Assembly: GCF_002304225.1 (NCBI RefSeq)
Contig: NZ_NSLB01000001.1
Location: 372,001-436,000 of the forward strand
From: Pseudomonas sp. HAR-UPW-AIA-41
GTDB taxonomy: Bacteria > Pseudomonadota > Gammaproteobacteria > Pseudomonadales > Pseudomonadaceae
DNA length: 64,000 nt
Reading direction: 5' to 3'
The first letter of the stretch is position 1. Every line of letters begins with the position of its first letter. Position numbers and translations under genes: made by a program. Shown here one piece after another: positions 35,201-42,655 of this stretch. Under the pieces are notes generated by a model. The model searched no databases and was not told the origin of the DNA. It saw only the letters and a program-made list of their open reading frames with translations.

Positions 35201-35878
35201 GCGTCGGCGAAAGAGGGCGAAGAGCGTGACGGGCTTTTCGAGATGGCGGCTGCGGCGCCGCAGTTCATCGCGTTGCTGGGTATCGACCCATAGCTCCAAC
35301 TCCATGGCTGTGTGTCCCAGGCAGTCCTGCCGTGACCAGCCAAAGAGTTCACAGAACTGGTCATTGACATCGATGATGCAGCCATCGCAATAGCGCAGCA
35401 GTGCCATGGGGCCGGGGTTGAGCTGGAACAGGGCGCTGTAGCGTGCCTGAGTAGCGGCTTGCTCAGCCTCGCGCTGTTGCAGGTGGCTGATATCGCGCAA
35501 TACGCCAAGCAGGCTGGGCTTGCCGTCGGCCTGGGTCAGCAGTTGGCCACTCAGTTCCAGCCAGCGTAAGGTGCCGTCCGCCAGTTTAATGCGATGCTTC
35601 AGGGCTAGCTCACGGCCGGGTTGCTGATCGAGCGAGGCCAGGGTGGCAATCAGTTCTGCGCGGTCTTCCTCAATAATCAGTTCGATATAGTCGCTGAGTT
35701 GACGCAAGGGCTGCTGCGGGTTTCGGCCAAGCAGGCGCAGGCAGCCGGGCGAGAGATTGAGCAGGTCAGCTTGCGGGTCCCAGAACCAGGTACCCAGTTG
35801 CGCGGCATCCAGCGCCGCACTGAGTTGACTCAGATGGGCGTGCAGATCGGCAGGCGCGGCGGGTGAGGCTTCAGCCAT
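32228..35878 (-). CDS. Six-PAS GGDEF-EAL (c-di-GMP) signalling protein
   Basis: 1216 residues from ATG 35878; a GTG at 35893 is a possible earlier start and neither has a clear ribosome binding site. No transmembrane segment, so cytoplasmic. I count six consecutive PAS domains of about 120 residues each, from about 15 to 760, then GGDEF (about 775-945, with RLGGDEFVVLL intact) and EAL (about 965-1210). The EAL motif reads GAEVLLRWQHP, but Asn in NISPRQF, Glu in LEITEG, DDFGTGYSSL and Lys in LKIDQSF are kept, so phosphodiesterase activity is plausible. The I-site upstream of GGDEF has ARLESC rather than RxxD. A multi-PAS sensor could respond to redox, light or small ligands. Confidence 0.93.
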   Translation of the reverse strand: MAEASPAAPADLHAHLSQLSAALDAAQLGTWFWDPQADLLNLSPGCLRLLGRNPQQPLRQLSDYIELIIEEDRAELIATLASLDQQPGRELALKHRIKLADGTLRWLELSGQLLTQADGKPSLLGVLRDISHLQQREAEQAATQARYSALFQLNPGPMALLRYCDGCIIDVNDQFCELFGWSRQDCLGHTAMELELWVDTQQRDELRRRSRHLEKPVTLFALFRRRDGQQLCGTLSARSIVIDGEPCLLCSFLDESERIATEQALHSSEEKFAKTFLTTPDTVVITDRTTGRFIAVNPSFEKQFGWSTAEAIGKTSLELGIWGDPQDRQRMIDALDAQGRLEHLEAELCHRNGATSTNLLYGAECEIEGRTCLALTLRDITLQRRQEQALRSSEQRLKLALDSAQLGTWDWDLKTLQFFASARCSRLHGLSDEPFHADYRQFFVHLERNDQQHLREQFEEMKRQPGQARQLHYRVRLPQGGHLHLESTATLYLDEQGQPRRITGVVADITERTQRERQIAASEEKFVTLFNSSPDPICVSRIRDGHFIDINPSFTQIFGWSLDDLLGRDAGSVPFWALASERQRLFQKLKAQQGLDNELAQYNTKGGDLLTCQVSSRFIRVDRQLCIVSTFRDVTDRENAERLLKYSEEKFAKAFHASPDAISISERSTGRFLEVNAGFCRLTGYQPEEVLGRTSLELNTWADASQRQLLIDHLQRDGHVHNLELQALSRDGRAMTVEVSAEPISIAGSDCLLLISRDVTAFKQAQAQIQHLAYHDPLTNLPNRTLLLDRLTQQIALLKRHNLRGALLYLDLDHFKHINDSLGHPVGDSVLKMVTARLESCVRMEDTVARLGGDEFVVLLSGLEGKRTEATREARSVADKLRTLLAEPMLIEGHRLQITPSIGIAMLPDHGDNPADLLKRADIALYRAKDSGRNTVQVFQKTMQTVASERLRLESDLRLALPRNEFLLHFQPQVDSQSQRMVGAEVLLRWQHPTLGQQSPALFIQILEESGLILEVGNWVLRQACLQTQQLLEQGLVQREEFSISVNISPRQFRQVDFVEQVMDCLENSRLPARMLKLEITEGIVIQNLDDTIAKMNRLKKLGVSFAMDDFGTGYSSLTYLKRLPVDVLKIDQSFVRDACIDQNDAEIIRAIVAMAQSLGLTLVAEGVETPQQLALLEAQGCHVCQGYLFSKPVPLQDFCQLLLPACDGSVPDQLS

Positions 35879-35997
35879 AGGCAGCAGTTCCACTACATGT
35901 CGGCACGTACTGGTCCGTGCTCGGACAAGGGTGCTGATCGTTATTGTCCGGTCACACTAGCCCCGTTGCCGGCTTACCTGCAAGCAACATTGCCGGC

Positions 35998-36870
35998 TCA
36001 GTGGCGCTGCTCTTCCAGCAAAGCAATAAAGGCGCGCGCGGCGTTGGACAGAGTGCGTTCGGTATGCACGATATAGCCTAGTCGACGCATCAGCTGGACG
36101 CCGGGGAGTGGCAGGGCGGCGACCTGACTGTCGAGCATGGTGCGCGGCAGCACGCTCCAGGCAATGCCGATGGACACCATCATCTTGATGGTTTCCAGGT
36201 AGTTGGTGCTCATGCCGATGTTCGGCTTGAGCCCTTCGGCCTCGAACAGGCGGCGCACGATGTGGTGGGTAAAGGTGTTGTCGCCGGGAAATACCGCCGG
36301 ATGCCGCGCCACGTCGGCCAGGCTGACGGCGCCGTTGCGCGCCAGCGGGTGTTCGGGGGCGGCGACGAAGTCCAGTACATCGTCCCAGATTGCCGTGGCG
36401 GCCACCGGTGGCCGGGTTTCCGGGGCCAGGGTGATCACCGCCAGTTCGGCGCGACCGTGCAGCACTTCCTCATAGGCCACTTCCGAGTCGAGGAACTGGA
36501 TGTCCAGCGCAACCTGCGGGTGGGCGCGGGTAAAGGCACGCAGCAGAGGGGGCAGGCGGTGCAGGCCGATGTGGTGGCTGGTTGCCAGGGTCAGGCGACC
36601 GCTGATCTCGCCGTTGAGGTTGGTCAGGGCGCGGCGGGTATCGTCCAGTACATTGAGGATCTGGTAGGCGCGCGGCAGCAGGGCCCGGCCGGCCTCGGTC
36701 AGGCTGACTTCGCGGCCGATGCGGTCGAACAGGCGCACATTGAGCTGCTGCTCCAGACCGGCGATGCGCTTGCTCACGGCGGGCTGGGTCAGGTGCAGTC
36801 GCTCGCCGGCTTCGGAGAAGCTGCCGGCCTCGGCGATGGCGATGAAGGCATTGAGGTTGGCCAGATCCAT
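35998..36870 (-). CDS. LysR-family regulator divergent from the leu operon
   Basis: 290 residues with helix-turn-helix SFSEAGERLHLTQPAVSKRI (about 17-36) and a substrate domain from about 90 (GRLTLATSHHIGLHRLPPLL), of the CysB/CbbR-like group. It faces leuC over 160 bases, as the LysR gene does in P. aeruginosa (PA3122 as I recall). Control of leucine biosynthesis is the natural guess; CysL/HdfR-like roles are possible. Confidence 0.88.
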   Translation of the reverse strand: MDLANLNAFIAIAEAGSFSEAGERLHLTQPAVSKRIAGLEQQLNVRLFDRIGREVSLTEAGRALLPRAYQILNVLDDTRRALTNLNGEISGRLTLATSHHIGLHRLPPLLRAFTRAHPQVALDIQFLDSEVAYEEVLHGRAELAVITLAPETRPPVAATAIWDDVLDFVAAPEHPLARNGAVSLADVARHPAVFPGDNTFTHHIVRRLFEAEGLKPNIGMSTNYLETIKMMVSIGIAWSVLPRTMLDSQVAALPLPGVQLMRRLGYIVHTERTLSNAARAFIALLEEQRH

Positions 36871-36907
36871 GTTGGATTCCTTTTGGTTATCCAGGTGATG
36901 AAAATTA

Positions 36908-36925
36908 TGAATTTGAGTTATTCAA
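36908..36925. promoter_or_regulatory. Candidate LysR-type operator between the regulator gene and leuC
   Basis: TGAATTTGAGTTATTCAA contains the T-N11-A palindrome TTGA-N5-TCAA (36913-36925) overlapping a TGAAT/ATTCA repeat (36908-36924). It sits 43 bases upstream of the regulator start, where such sites usually lie. Confidence 0.4.
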
Positions 36926-37030
36926 TGCAAGCCCCTAGCATCGCCTCATGCACAAAAGGGCGTTCGACCCTTGCTTGCAAATGACCTGATTCGCGCGGGC
37001 AGCCCGCGCAAACCGATAGAGGAACAGCAG

Positions 37031-38458
37031 ATGGCCGGCAAAACGCTGTACGACAAGCTCTGGGACATGCACGAGGTGAAGCGCCGCGACGACGGTTCGT
37101 CGCTGATCTACATCGACCGGCAGATCCTCCACGAAGTGACCTCGCCGCAGGCCTTCGAAGGGCTGCGTCTGGCCGGGCGCAAGCCGTGGCGCATCGACGC
37201 CAACATCGCCACCCCGGACCACAACGTGCCGACCACCAAGGCCGAGCGCCAGGGTGGCCTGGAAGCCATCGTCGATGAAGTGTCTCGCATTCAGGTGCAG
37301 ACCCTCGACGAGAACTGCGATGACTTCGGCATCCTCGAATTCAAGATGAACGACAGCCGCCAGGGCATCGTTCACGTGGTCGGCCCGGAGCAGGGCGCCA
37401 CCCTGCCGGGCATGACCGTGGTCTGCGGCGACTCGCACACCTCCACCCATGGTGCCTTCGGCGCGCTGGCCCACGGCATCGGCACGTCCGAGGTGGAGCA
37501 CGTGCTCGCCACCCAGTGCCTGGTGGCCAAGAAAATGAAGAACATGCAGGTGCGTGTCGAAGGTCAGTTGTCCTTCGGCGTTACCGCCAAGGACATCGTG
37601 CTGGCCGTGATCGGCAAGATCGGCACCGCGGGTGGTAACGGCCACGCGCTGGAATTTGCCGGCAGCGCTATCCGTGACCTGTCGATGGAAGGCCGCATGA
37701 CCATCTGCAACATGGCCATCGAGGCCGGTGCGCGCGTCGGTCTGGTGGCTGTCGATGAAAAGACCATCGCCTATGTCGAGGGCCGTCCGTTTGCGCCCAA
37801 GGGCGCTGACTGGGCCAAGGCCGTCGAGCAGTGGAAGGGCCTGGTGTCTGACGCGGATGCGCAGTTCGATACCGTGGTCGAGCTGAAGGCCGAAGAGATC
37901 AAGCCGCAGGTGTCCTGGGGCACCTCGCCGGAGATGGTTCTGGCTGTGGATGAGAAAGTGCCGGACCCGGCAGCCGAGGCCGACCCGGTCAAGCGCGACT
38001 CCATCGTCCGTGCGCTCAAGTACATGGGCCTGACCGCCAACCAGCCGATCACCGAGATCAAGCTGGACCGCGTGTTCATCGGCTCCTGCACCAACTCGCG
38101 GATCGAAGACCTGCGCGCCGCCGCCGAGGTGGCCAAGGGGCGCAAGGTCGCCGCTACCGTCAAGCAGGCGCTGGTGGTGCCGGGTTCCGGTCTGGTCAAG
38201 GCGCAGGCCGAGGCCGAGGGGCTGGACAAGATCTTCATCGAAGCCGGTTTCGAATGGCGTGAGCCGGGCTGCTCCATGTGCCTGGCGATGAACCCCGACA
38301 AGCTGGGCAGCGGCGAGCATTGCGCCTCGACCTCCAACCGCAACTTCGAAGGCCGTCAGGGCGCCGGTGGCCGTACCCACCTGGTCAGCCCGGCCATGGC
38401 CGCGGCAGCTGCCGTGACCGGTCACTTCATCGACGTGCGCGAACTGATCCAGGCCTGA
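37031..38458 (+). CDS. leuC: 3-isopropylmalate dehydratase, large subunit
   Basis: 475 residues, with LeuD forms the aconitase-family enzyme that isomerises isopropylmalate in leucine synthesis. The [4Fe-4S] cysteines are in [17 protein letters not shown] (about residue 350) and the pair GCSMCLAMN (about 413 and 416); [20 protein letters not shown] is typical. ATG 37031 with GAGGAAC upstream gives the standard N-terminus [15 protein letters not shown]; an earlier in-frame start lacks homology. leuD follows after 11 bases. Confidence 0.97.
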   Translation: MAGKTLYDKLWDMHEVKRRDDGSSLIYIDRQILHEVTSPQAFEGLRLAGRKPWRIDANIATPDHNVPTTKAERQGGLEAIVDEVSRIQVQTLDENCDDFGILEFKMNDSRQGIVHVVGPEQGATLPGMTVVCGDSHTSTHGAFGALAHGIGTSEVEHVLATQCLVAKKMKNMQVRVEGQLSFGVTAKDIVLAVIGKIGTAGGNGHALEFAGSAIRDLSMEGRMTICNMAIEAGARVGLVAVDEKTIAYVEGRPFAPKGADWAKAVEQWKGLVSDADAQFDTVVELKAEEIKPQVSWGTSPEMVLAVDEKVPDPAAEADPVKRDSIVRALKYMGLTANQPITEIKLDRVFIGSCTNSRIEDLRAAAEVAKGRKVAATVKQALVVPGSGLVKAQAEAEGLDKIFIEAGFEWREPGCSMCLAMNPDKLGSGEHCASTSNRNFEGRQGAGGRTHLVSPAMAAAAAVTGHFIDVRELIQA

Positions 38459-38469
38459 GGAGACAGATG

Positions 38470-39117
38470 ATGAAAGCCTTTACCCAACACACTGGCCTGG
38501 TGGCTCCGCTGGATCGTGCCAACGTCGACACCGACCAGATCATTCCCAAGCAGTTCCTCAAATCCATCAAGCGCACCGGCTTCGGCCCGAACCTGTTCGA
38601 CGAGTGGCGCTATCTGGATGTGGGGCAGCCGAATCAGGACTGCTCGAACCGTCCGCTGAACAAGGACTTCGTGCTGAACTTCCCGCGCTATCAGGGCGCC
38701 AGCGTGCTGCTGGCCCGCGAGAACTTCGGCTGCGGTTCGAGCCGCGAGCACGCGCCATGGGCGCTGGACGAATACGGTTTCCGCACCGTGATCGCGCCGA
38801 GCTTTGCTGACATCTTCTTCAACAACAGCTTCAAGAACGGCCTGCTGCCGATCATCCTCAAGGATGAAGAGGTCGATGCGCTGTTCCAGCAGGCCGAGGC
38901 CATCGAGGGCTATCAGCTGACCGTGGACCTGGCGGCGCAGACCGTGACCCGTCCGGATGGCGTGCAGTACAGCTTCGAGATCGATGCCTTCCGCAAGCAC
39001 TGCCTGCTCAATGGTCTGGACGACATTGGCCTGACCCTGCAGGACAGTGATGCCATCAAGGCCTTCGAAGCCAAACACCAGCAGAGCAGCCCCTGGCTGT
39101 TCGGCGCGATCAAGTAA
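38470..39117 (+). CDS. leuD: 3-isopropylmalate dehydratase, small subunit
   Basis: 215 residues from ATG 38470, with GAGGAG seven bases upstream; ATG 38467 directly before it is possible. Swivel domain of the LeuCD heterodimer: [20 protein letters not shown] and [18 protein letters not shown], which is the substrate-binding region, and [16 protein letters not shown]. Second gene of leuCDB. Confidence 0.97.
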   Translation: MKAFTQHTGLVAPLDRANVDTDQIIPKQFLKSIKRTGFGPNLFDEWRYLDVGQPNQDCSNRPLNKDFVLNFPRYQGASVLLARENFGCGSSREHAPWALDEYGFRTVIAPSFADIFFNNSFKNGLLPIILKDEEVDALFQQAEAIEGYQLTVDLAAQTVTRPDGVQYSFEIDAFRKHCLLNGLDDIGLTLQDSDAIKAFEAKHQQSSPWLFGAIK

Positions 39118-39129
39118 TAAGGATTGAGC

Positions 39130-40212
39130 ATGAGCAAGCAGATTCTGGTTCTCCCGGGCGACGGTATCGGCCCGGAAATCATGGCCGAGGCGGTCAAGGT
39201 ACTGAACCTGGCCAATGAGAAGTACAACCTCGGTTTCGAGCTGTCCTTCGATGATCTGGGTGGCGCCGCCATCGATCGTTACGGCGTACCGCTGGCCGAC
39301 GAGACCCTGGAGCGGGCCCGTGCCTCCGATGCCGTGCTGCTCGGCGCTGTGGGGGGGCCGAAGTGGGACAGCATCGATCCGGCCATCCGCCCGGAGCGCG
39401 GCCTGCTGAAGATCCGCTCGCAGCTGGGCCTGTTCGGCAACCTGCGTCCGGCCATTCTCTATCCGCAGCTGGCCGAGGCTTCCAGCCTCAAGCCGGAAGT
39501 GGTGGCCGGCCTGGATATCCTCATCGTCCGTGAGCTGACCGGCGGCATCTACTTCGGCCAGCCGCGCGAAAGCAAGGTGCTGGAAAACGGCGAGCGCATG
39601 GCTTACGACACTCTGCCGTACAGCGAGAGCGAGATCCGCCGTATCGCCAAGGTCGGCTTCGACATGGCCATGGTGCGCAACAAGAAGCTCTGCTCAGTGG
39701 ACAAGGCCAACGTGCTGGCCTCCAGCCAGCTGTGGCGCGCCGTGGTCGAGGAAGTGGCCAAGGACTATCCGGAGGTCGAGCTGTCGCACATGTATGTCGA
39801 CAACGCCGCCATGCAGCTGGTCCGTGCGCCCAAGCAGTTCGACGTGATGGTCACCGACAACATGTTCGGCGACATCCTCTCCGATGAAGCCTCCATGCTC
39901 ACCGGCTCCATCGGCATGCTGCCGTCGGCATCCCTGGACGCCAACAACAAGGGCATGTACGAACCGTGCCATGGTTCGGCACCGGACATCGCCGGCAAGG
40001 GCATCGCCAACCCGCTGGCGACCATCCTCTCGGTGTCCATGATGCTGCGTTACAGCTTCAACCAGTCCGCTGCCGCTGATGCCATCGAGCTGGCGGTGAG
40101 CAAGGTGCTGGATCAGGGCCTGCGCACCGGCGACATCTGGTCGGAAGGCAAGACCAAAGTTGGCACCGCCGGCATGGGTGATGCGGTAGTCGAAGCGCTG
40201 CGTAGTCTGTAA
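39130..40212 (+). CDS. leuB: 3-isopropylmalate dehydrogenase
   Basis: 360 residues. NAD-dependent oxidative decarboxylation of 3-isopropylmalate. Family motifs [18 protein letters not shown] at the start, the substrate Arg in [18 protein letters not shown], and [19 protein letters not shown] with the metal-binding Asp. The ATG at 39130 follows GGATTGAGC; a TTG two codons upstream is unlikely. In P. aeruginosa a further small gene separates leuD from leuB; here leuB follows leuD by 12 bases. Confidence 0.97.
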   Translation: MSKQILVLPGDGIGPEIMAEAVKVLNLANEKYNLGFELSFDDLGGAAIDRYGVPLADETLERARASDAVLLGAVGGPKWDSIDPAIRPERGLLKIRSQLGLFGNLRPAILYPQLAEASSLKPEVVAGLDILIVRELTGGIYFGQPRESKVLENGERMAYDTLPYSESEIRRIAKVGFDMAMVRNKKLCSVDKANVLASSQLWRAVVEEVAKDYPEVELSHMYVDNAAMQLVRAPKQFDVMVTDNMFGDILSDEASMLTGSIGMLPSASLDANNKGMYEPCHGSAPDIAGKGIANPLATILSVSMMLRYSFNQSAAADAIELAVSKVLDQGLRTGDIWSEGKTKVGTAGMGDAVVEALRSL

Positions 40213-40268
40213 TCTTTCCAGCCCCGTCGTGACTGTAGCGGCGGGCTGTTAACAAGGGTGTAGTCGTT

Positions 40269-41381
40269 ATGAAACGTGTAGGTCTGATCGGTTGGCGCGG
40301 TATGGTCGGTTCCGTGCTCATGCAGCGCATGCTGGAAGAGCGTGACTTTGACCTGATCGAGCCGGTGTTCTTCACCACCTCCAATGTCGGCGGCCAAGGG
40401 CCTGCCGTGGGCAAGGACATTGCCCCGCTGAAGGATGCCTACAGCATCGACGAGCTGAAAAGCCTGGACGTGATCCTGACCTGTCAGGGTGGCGACTACA
40501 CCAGCGAAGTCTTCCCCAAGCTGCGCGAAGCCGGCTGGAATGGCTACTGGATCGACGCTGCCTCGACCCTGCGCATGGCCGATGACGCCGTGATCGTGCT
40601 GGACCCGGTGAACCGCAAGGTCATCGATCAGCAGCTTGATGCCGGCACCAAGAACTACATCGGCGGTAACTGCACCGTCAGCCTGATGCTGATGGCGCTG
40701 GGCGGTCTGTACGAGGCCGGGCTGGTCGAGTGGATGAGCGCCATGACCTATCAGGCGGCTTCCGGTGCGGGCGCGCAGAACATGCGTGAGCTGATCAAGC
40801 AGATGGGTGCCATTCACGGTGCCGTGGCTGACGATCTGGCCAACCCGGCCAGCGCCATCCTCGACATTGACCGCAAGGTTGCCGAAACCATGCGTGGCGA
40901 AGCCTTCCCGGTGGACAACTTCGGTGTGCCACTGGCCGGCAGTCTGATCCCCTACATCGACAAGGAACTGCCCAACGGTCAGAGCCGTGAAGAGTGGAAA
41001 GGTCAGGCCGAGACCAACAAGATCCTCGGCCGCAACAAGAGCCCGATTCCGGTGGACGGCCTGTGCGTGCGTATCGGGGCCATGCGCTGCCACAGCCAGG
41101 CGCTGACCATCAAGCTGAACAAGGATGTGCCGATGGCCGACATCGAGCAGCTGATCAGCCAGCACAATCCTTGGGTCAAGCTGGTGCCGAATCAGCGTGA
41201 AGCCAGCATCCGCGAGCTGGGCCCGACTGCCGTGACCGGTACGCTCAGTGTGCCGGTGGGCCGTCTGCGCAAGCTGAACATGGGTTCGCAGTACCTGGGC
41301 GCCTTCACCGTGGGCGACCAGCTGCTCTGGGGTGCTGCCGAGCCGCTGCGGCGCATGCTGCGCATCCTGCTGGAGCGCTGA
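40269..41381 (+). CDS. asd: Aspartate-semialdehyde dehydrogenase
   Basis: 370 residues, as in P. aeruginosa. It reduces aspartyl phosphate to the semialdehyde for lysine, threonine, methionine and diaminopimelate. NADP-binding [13 protein letters not shown] at the N-terminus, nucleophile Cys in [12 protein letters not shown] (about residue 136), and the His in [13 protein letters not shown]. Terminated by the hairpin at 41405. Confidence 0.97.
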   Translation: MKRVGLIGWRGMVGSVLMQRMLEERDFDLIEPVFFTTSNVGGQGPAVGKDIAPLKDAYSIDELKSLDVILTCQGGDYTSEVFPKLREAGWNGYWIDAASTLRMADDAVIVLDPVNRKVIDQQLDAGTKNYIGGNCTVSLMLMALGGLYEAGLVEWMSAMTYQAASGAGAQNMRELIKQMGAIHGAVADDLANPASAILDIDRKVAETMRGEAFPVDNFGVPLAGSLIPYIDKELPNGQSREEWKGQAETNKILGRNKSPIPVDGLCVRIGAMRCHSQALTIKLNKDVPMADIEQLISQHNPWVKLVPNQREASIRELGPTAVTGTLSVPVGRLRKLNMGSQYLGAFTVGDQLLWGAAEPLRRMLRILLER

Positions 41382-41404
41382 TCGGCAGTTGCTGACTGTT
41401 GGAC

Positions 41405-41432
41405 AAAAGGGCCGGCTTGTTCCGGCCCTTTT
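41405..41432 (+). terminator. Rho-independent terminator of asd
   Basis: Perfect 11-bp stem AAAAGGGCCGG / CCGGCCCTTTT with a 6-base loop, then GCTTTTCT. Confidence 0.9.
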
Positions 41433-41491
41433 GCTTTTCTGCAGGCGCTCGTTAGAGTGCCGCGCAGTGTTTCTCTCTATGGGGTCTGTTC

Positions 41492-42502
41492 ATGTCTCAA
41501 TCCTTTGCCATTGCCCTGATTGGTGCGACCGGCCTGGTCGGTGAAACCCTTATCGAACTGCTGGAGGAACGCGAATTTCCGGTGAGTACGCTGCATCTGC
41601 TGGCCAGTGCCGAGTCGGCCGGGCAGAGCTTTGCCTTCCGGGGCAAGAATCTGCGGGTGCGCGATGTCGCTGAGTTCGATTTTGCTCAGGTGCAGATCGC
41701 CTTTTTTGCGGCAGGCGAAGCGGTGACCCGCAGTTTTGCGCCGCGCGCCCGGGCGGCGGGCTGTGCGCTGATTGATCTGTCCGGCGCGCTCTTGCCTGAT
41801 GAGGCGCCGCGCATCGTGCCTGAAGTCAATGCCGGGGCGGTCGCTGCGCTCAAGCCGCCCTACGTGCTGGCCAGCCCGTTGAGTCCTGTGGTCATGTTGG
41901 CCTGCGTGCTGGCGCCGCTGGCCCGTGAGCATACTCTGCGTCGCTTGACAGTGACGGCGGCGCTGGCGATTTCCCAGCGAGGCCGCGAAGGCGTGACCGA
42001 GCTGGCCAGGCAGACCGCCGAGTTGCTCAATGCCCGGCCGCTGGAACCGCGTCTTTTTGATCGGCAGGTGGCGTTCAATCTGCTGGCTCAGGTCGGTCAG
42101 GTCGATGGTGAAGGTCAGGCGCTGCTGGAACGGCGTCTGGCGGCCGAGTTGCGTCAGGTGCTGGCGCTGCCTGAACTCAAGGTCAGTGCCACTTTCGTGC
42201 AGGCTCCGGTGTTTTTTGGCGATAGCCTGAGTGTCAGTCTGCTGTCTGCAGAGGCGTTAGCGCCGGAGCAGGCAAGGGCGGCGCTGGCCTGCGAGAGTGC
42301 GCTGGAAGTGGTCGAGGAGGGTGACTATCCGACGCCTGTGGGCGATGCCGTAGGGCAGGATGCCATTTATGTCGGTCGACTGCGTCAAGGTCTGGACGAT
42401 GCAACCGAACTTAATTTGTGGATTACTTCCGATAACGTACGCAAAGGCGCGGCGCTAAACGCTGTGCAAATAGCCGAGTTGTTGATAAAACACTATCTGT
42501 AA
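41492..42502 (+). CDS. usg: Usg-1-like aspartate-semialdehyde dehydrogenase paralogue without catalytic Cys
   Basis: 336 residues homologous to Asd (IALIGATGLVGETLIELLEE) but lacking its nucleophile: the NCST region reads VLASPLSPVVMLACVL. E. coli Usg-1 also lost this Cys, so the protein is probably not a dehydrogenase; its role is unknown. The conserved VQAPVFFGDSL region and the dimer-domain C-terminus (DNVRKGAALNAVQIAELL) remain. It sits between asd and fimV as PA3116 does, as I recall. Confidence 0.9.
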   Translation: MSQSFAIALIGATGLVGETLIELLEEREFPVSTLHLLASAESAGQSFAFRGKNLRVRDVAEFDFAQVQIAFFAAGEAVTRSFAPRARAAGCALIDLSGALLPDEAPRIVPEVNAGAVAALKPPYVLASPLSPVVMLACVLAPLAREHTLRRLTVTAALAISQRGREGVTELARQTAELLNARPLEPRLFDRQVAFNLLAQVGQVDGEGQALLERRLAAELRQVLALPELKVSATFVQAPVFFGDSLSVSLLSAEALAPEQARAALACESALEVVEEGDYPTPVGDAVGQDAIYVGRLRQGLDDATELNLWITSDNVRKGAALNAVQIAELLIKHYL

Positions 42503-42521
42503 AAGATACTTACCGGAAAAT

Positions 42522-42550
42522 TTGAAGAATTTTTCTAGCTTGACAATACT
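42522..42550 (+). promoter_or_regulatory. Possible promoter of fimV
   Basis: TTGAAG (42522-42527), a 17-base spacer and AATACT (42545-42550). A perfect TTGACA at 42540 has no good -10 partner. Weak support. Confidence 0.35.
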
Positions 42551-42655
42551 GGCTTGACTGAACGCTGGCGGGGCTTCGTGCAAACGGAAGCGGGTAGCGT
42601 TCAATCTGACCCCTCTCGCGCGTCGAGAAAAAAAGATAAAACAAGGGAAAACGCT

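Noticed and set aside
42540-42568. TTGACA upstream of fimV as a strong promoter
   Set aside because: No -10 with 16 to 18 bases of spacing; kept only a weak alternative pair.
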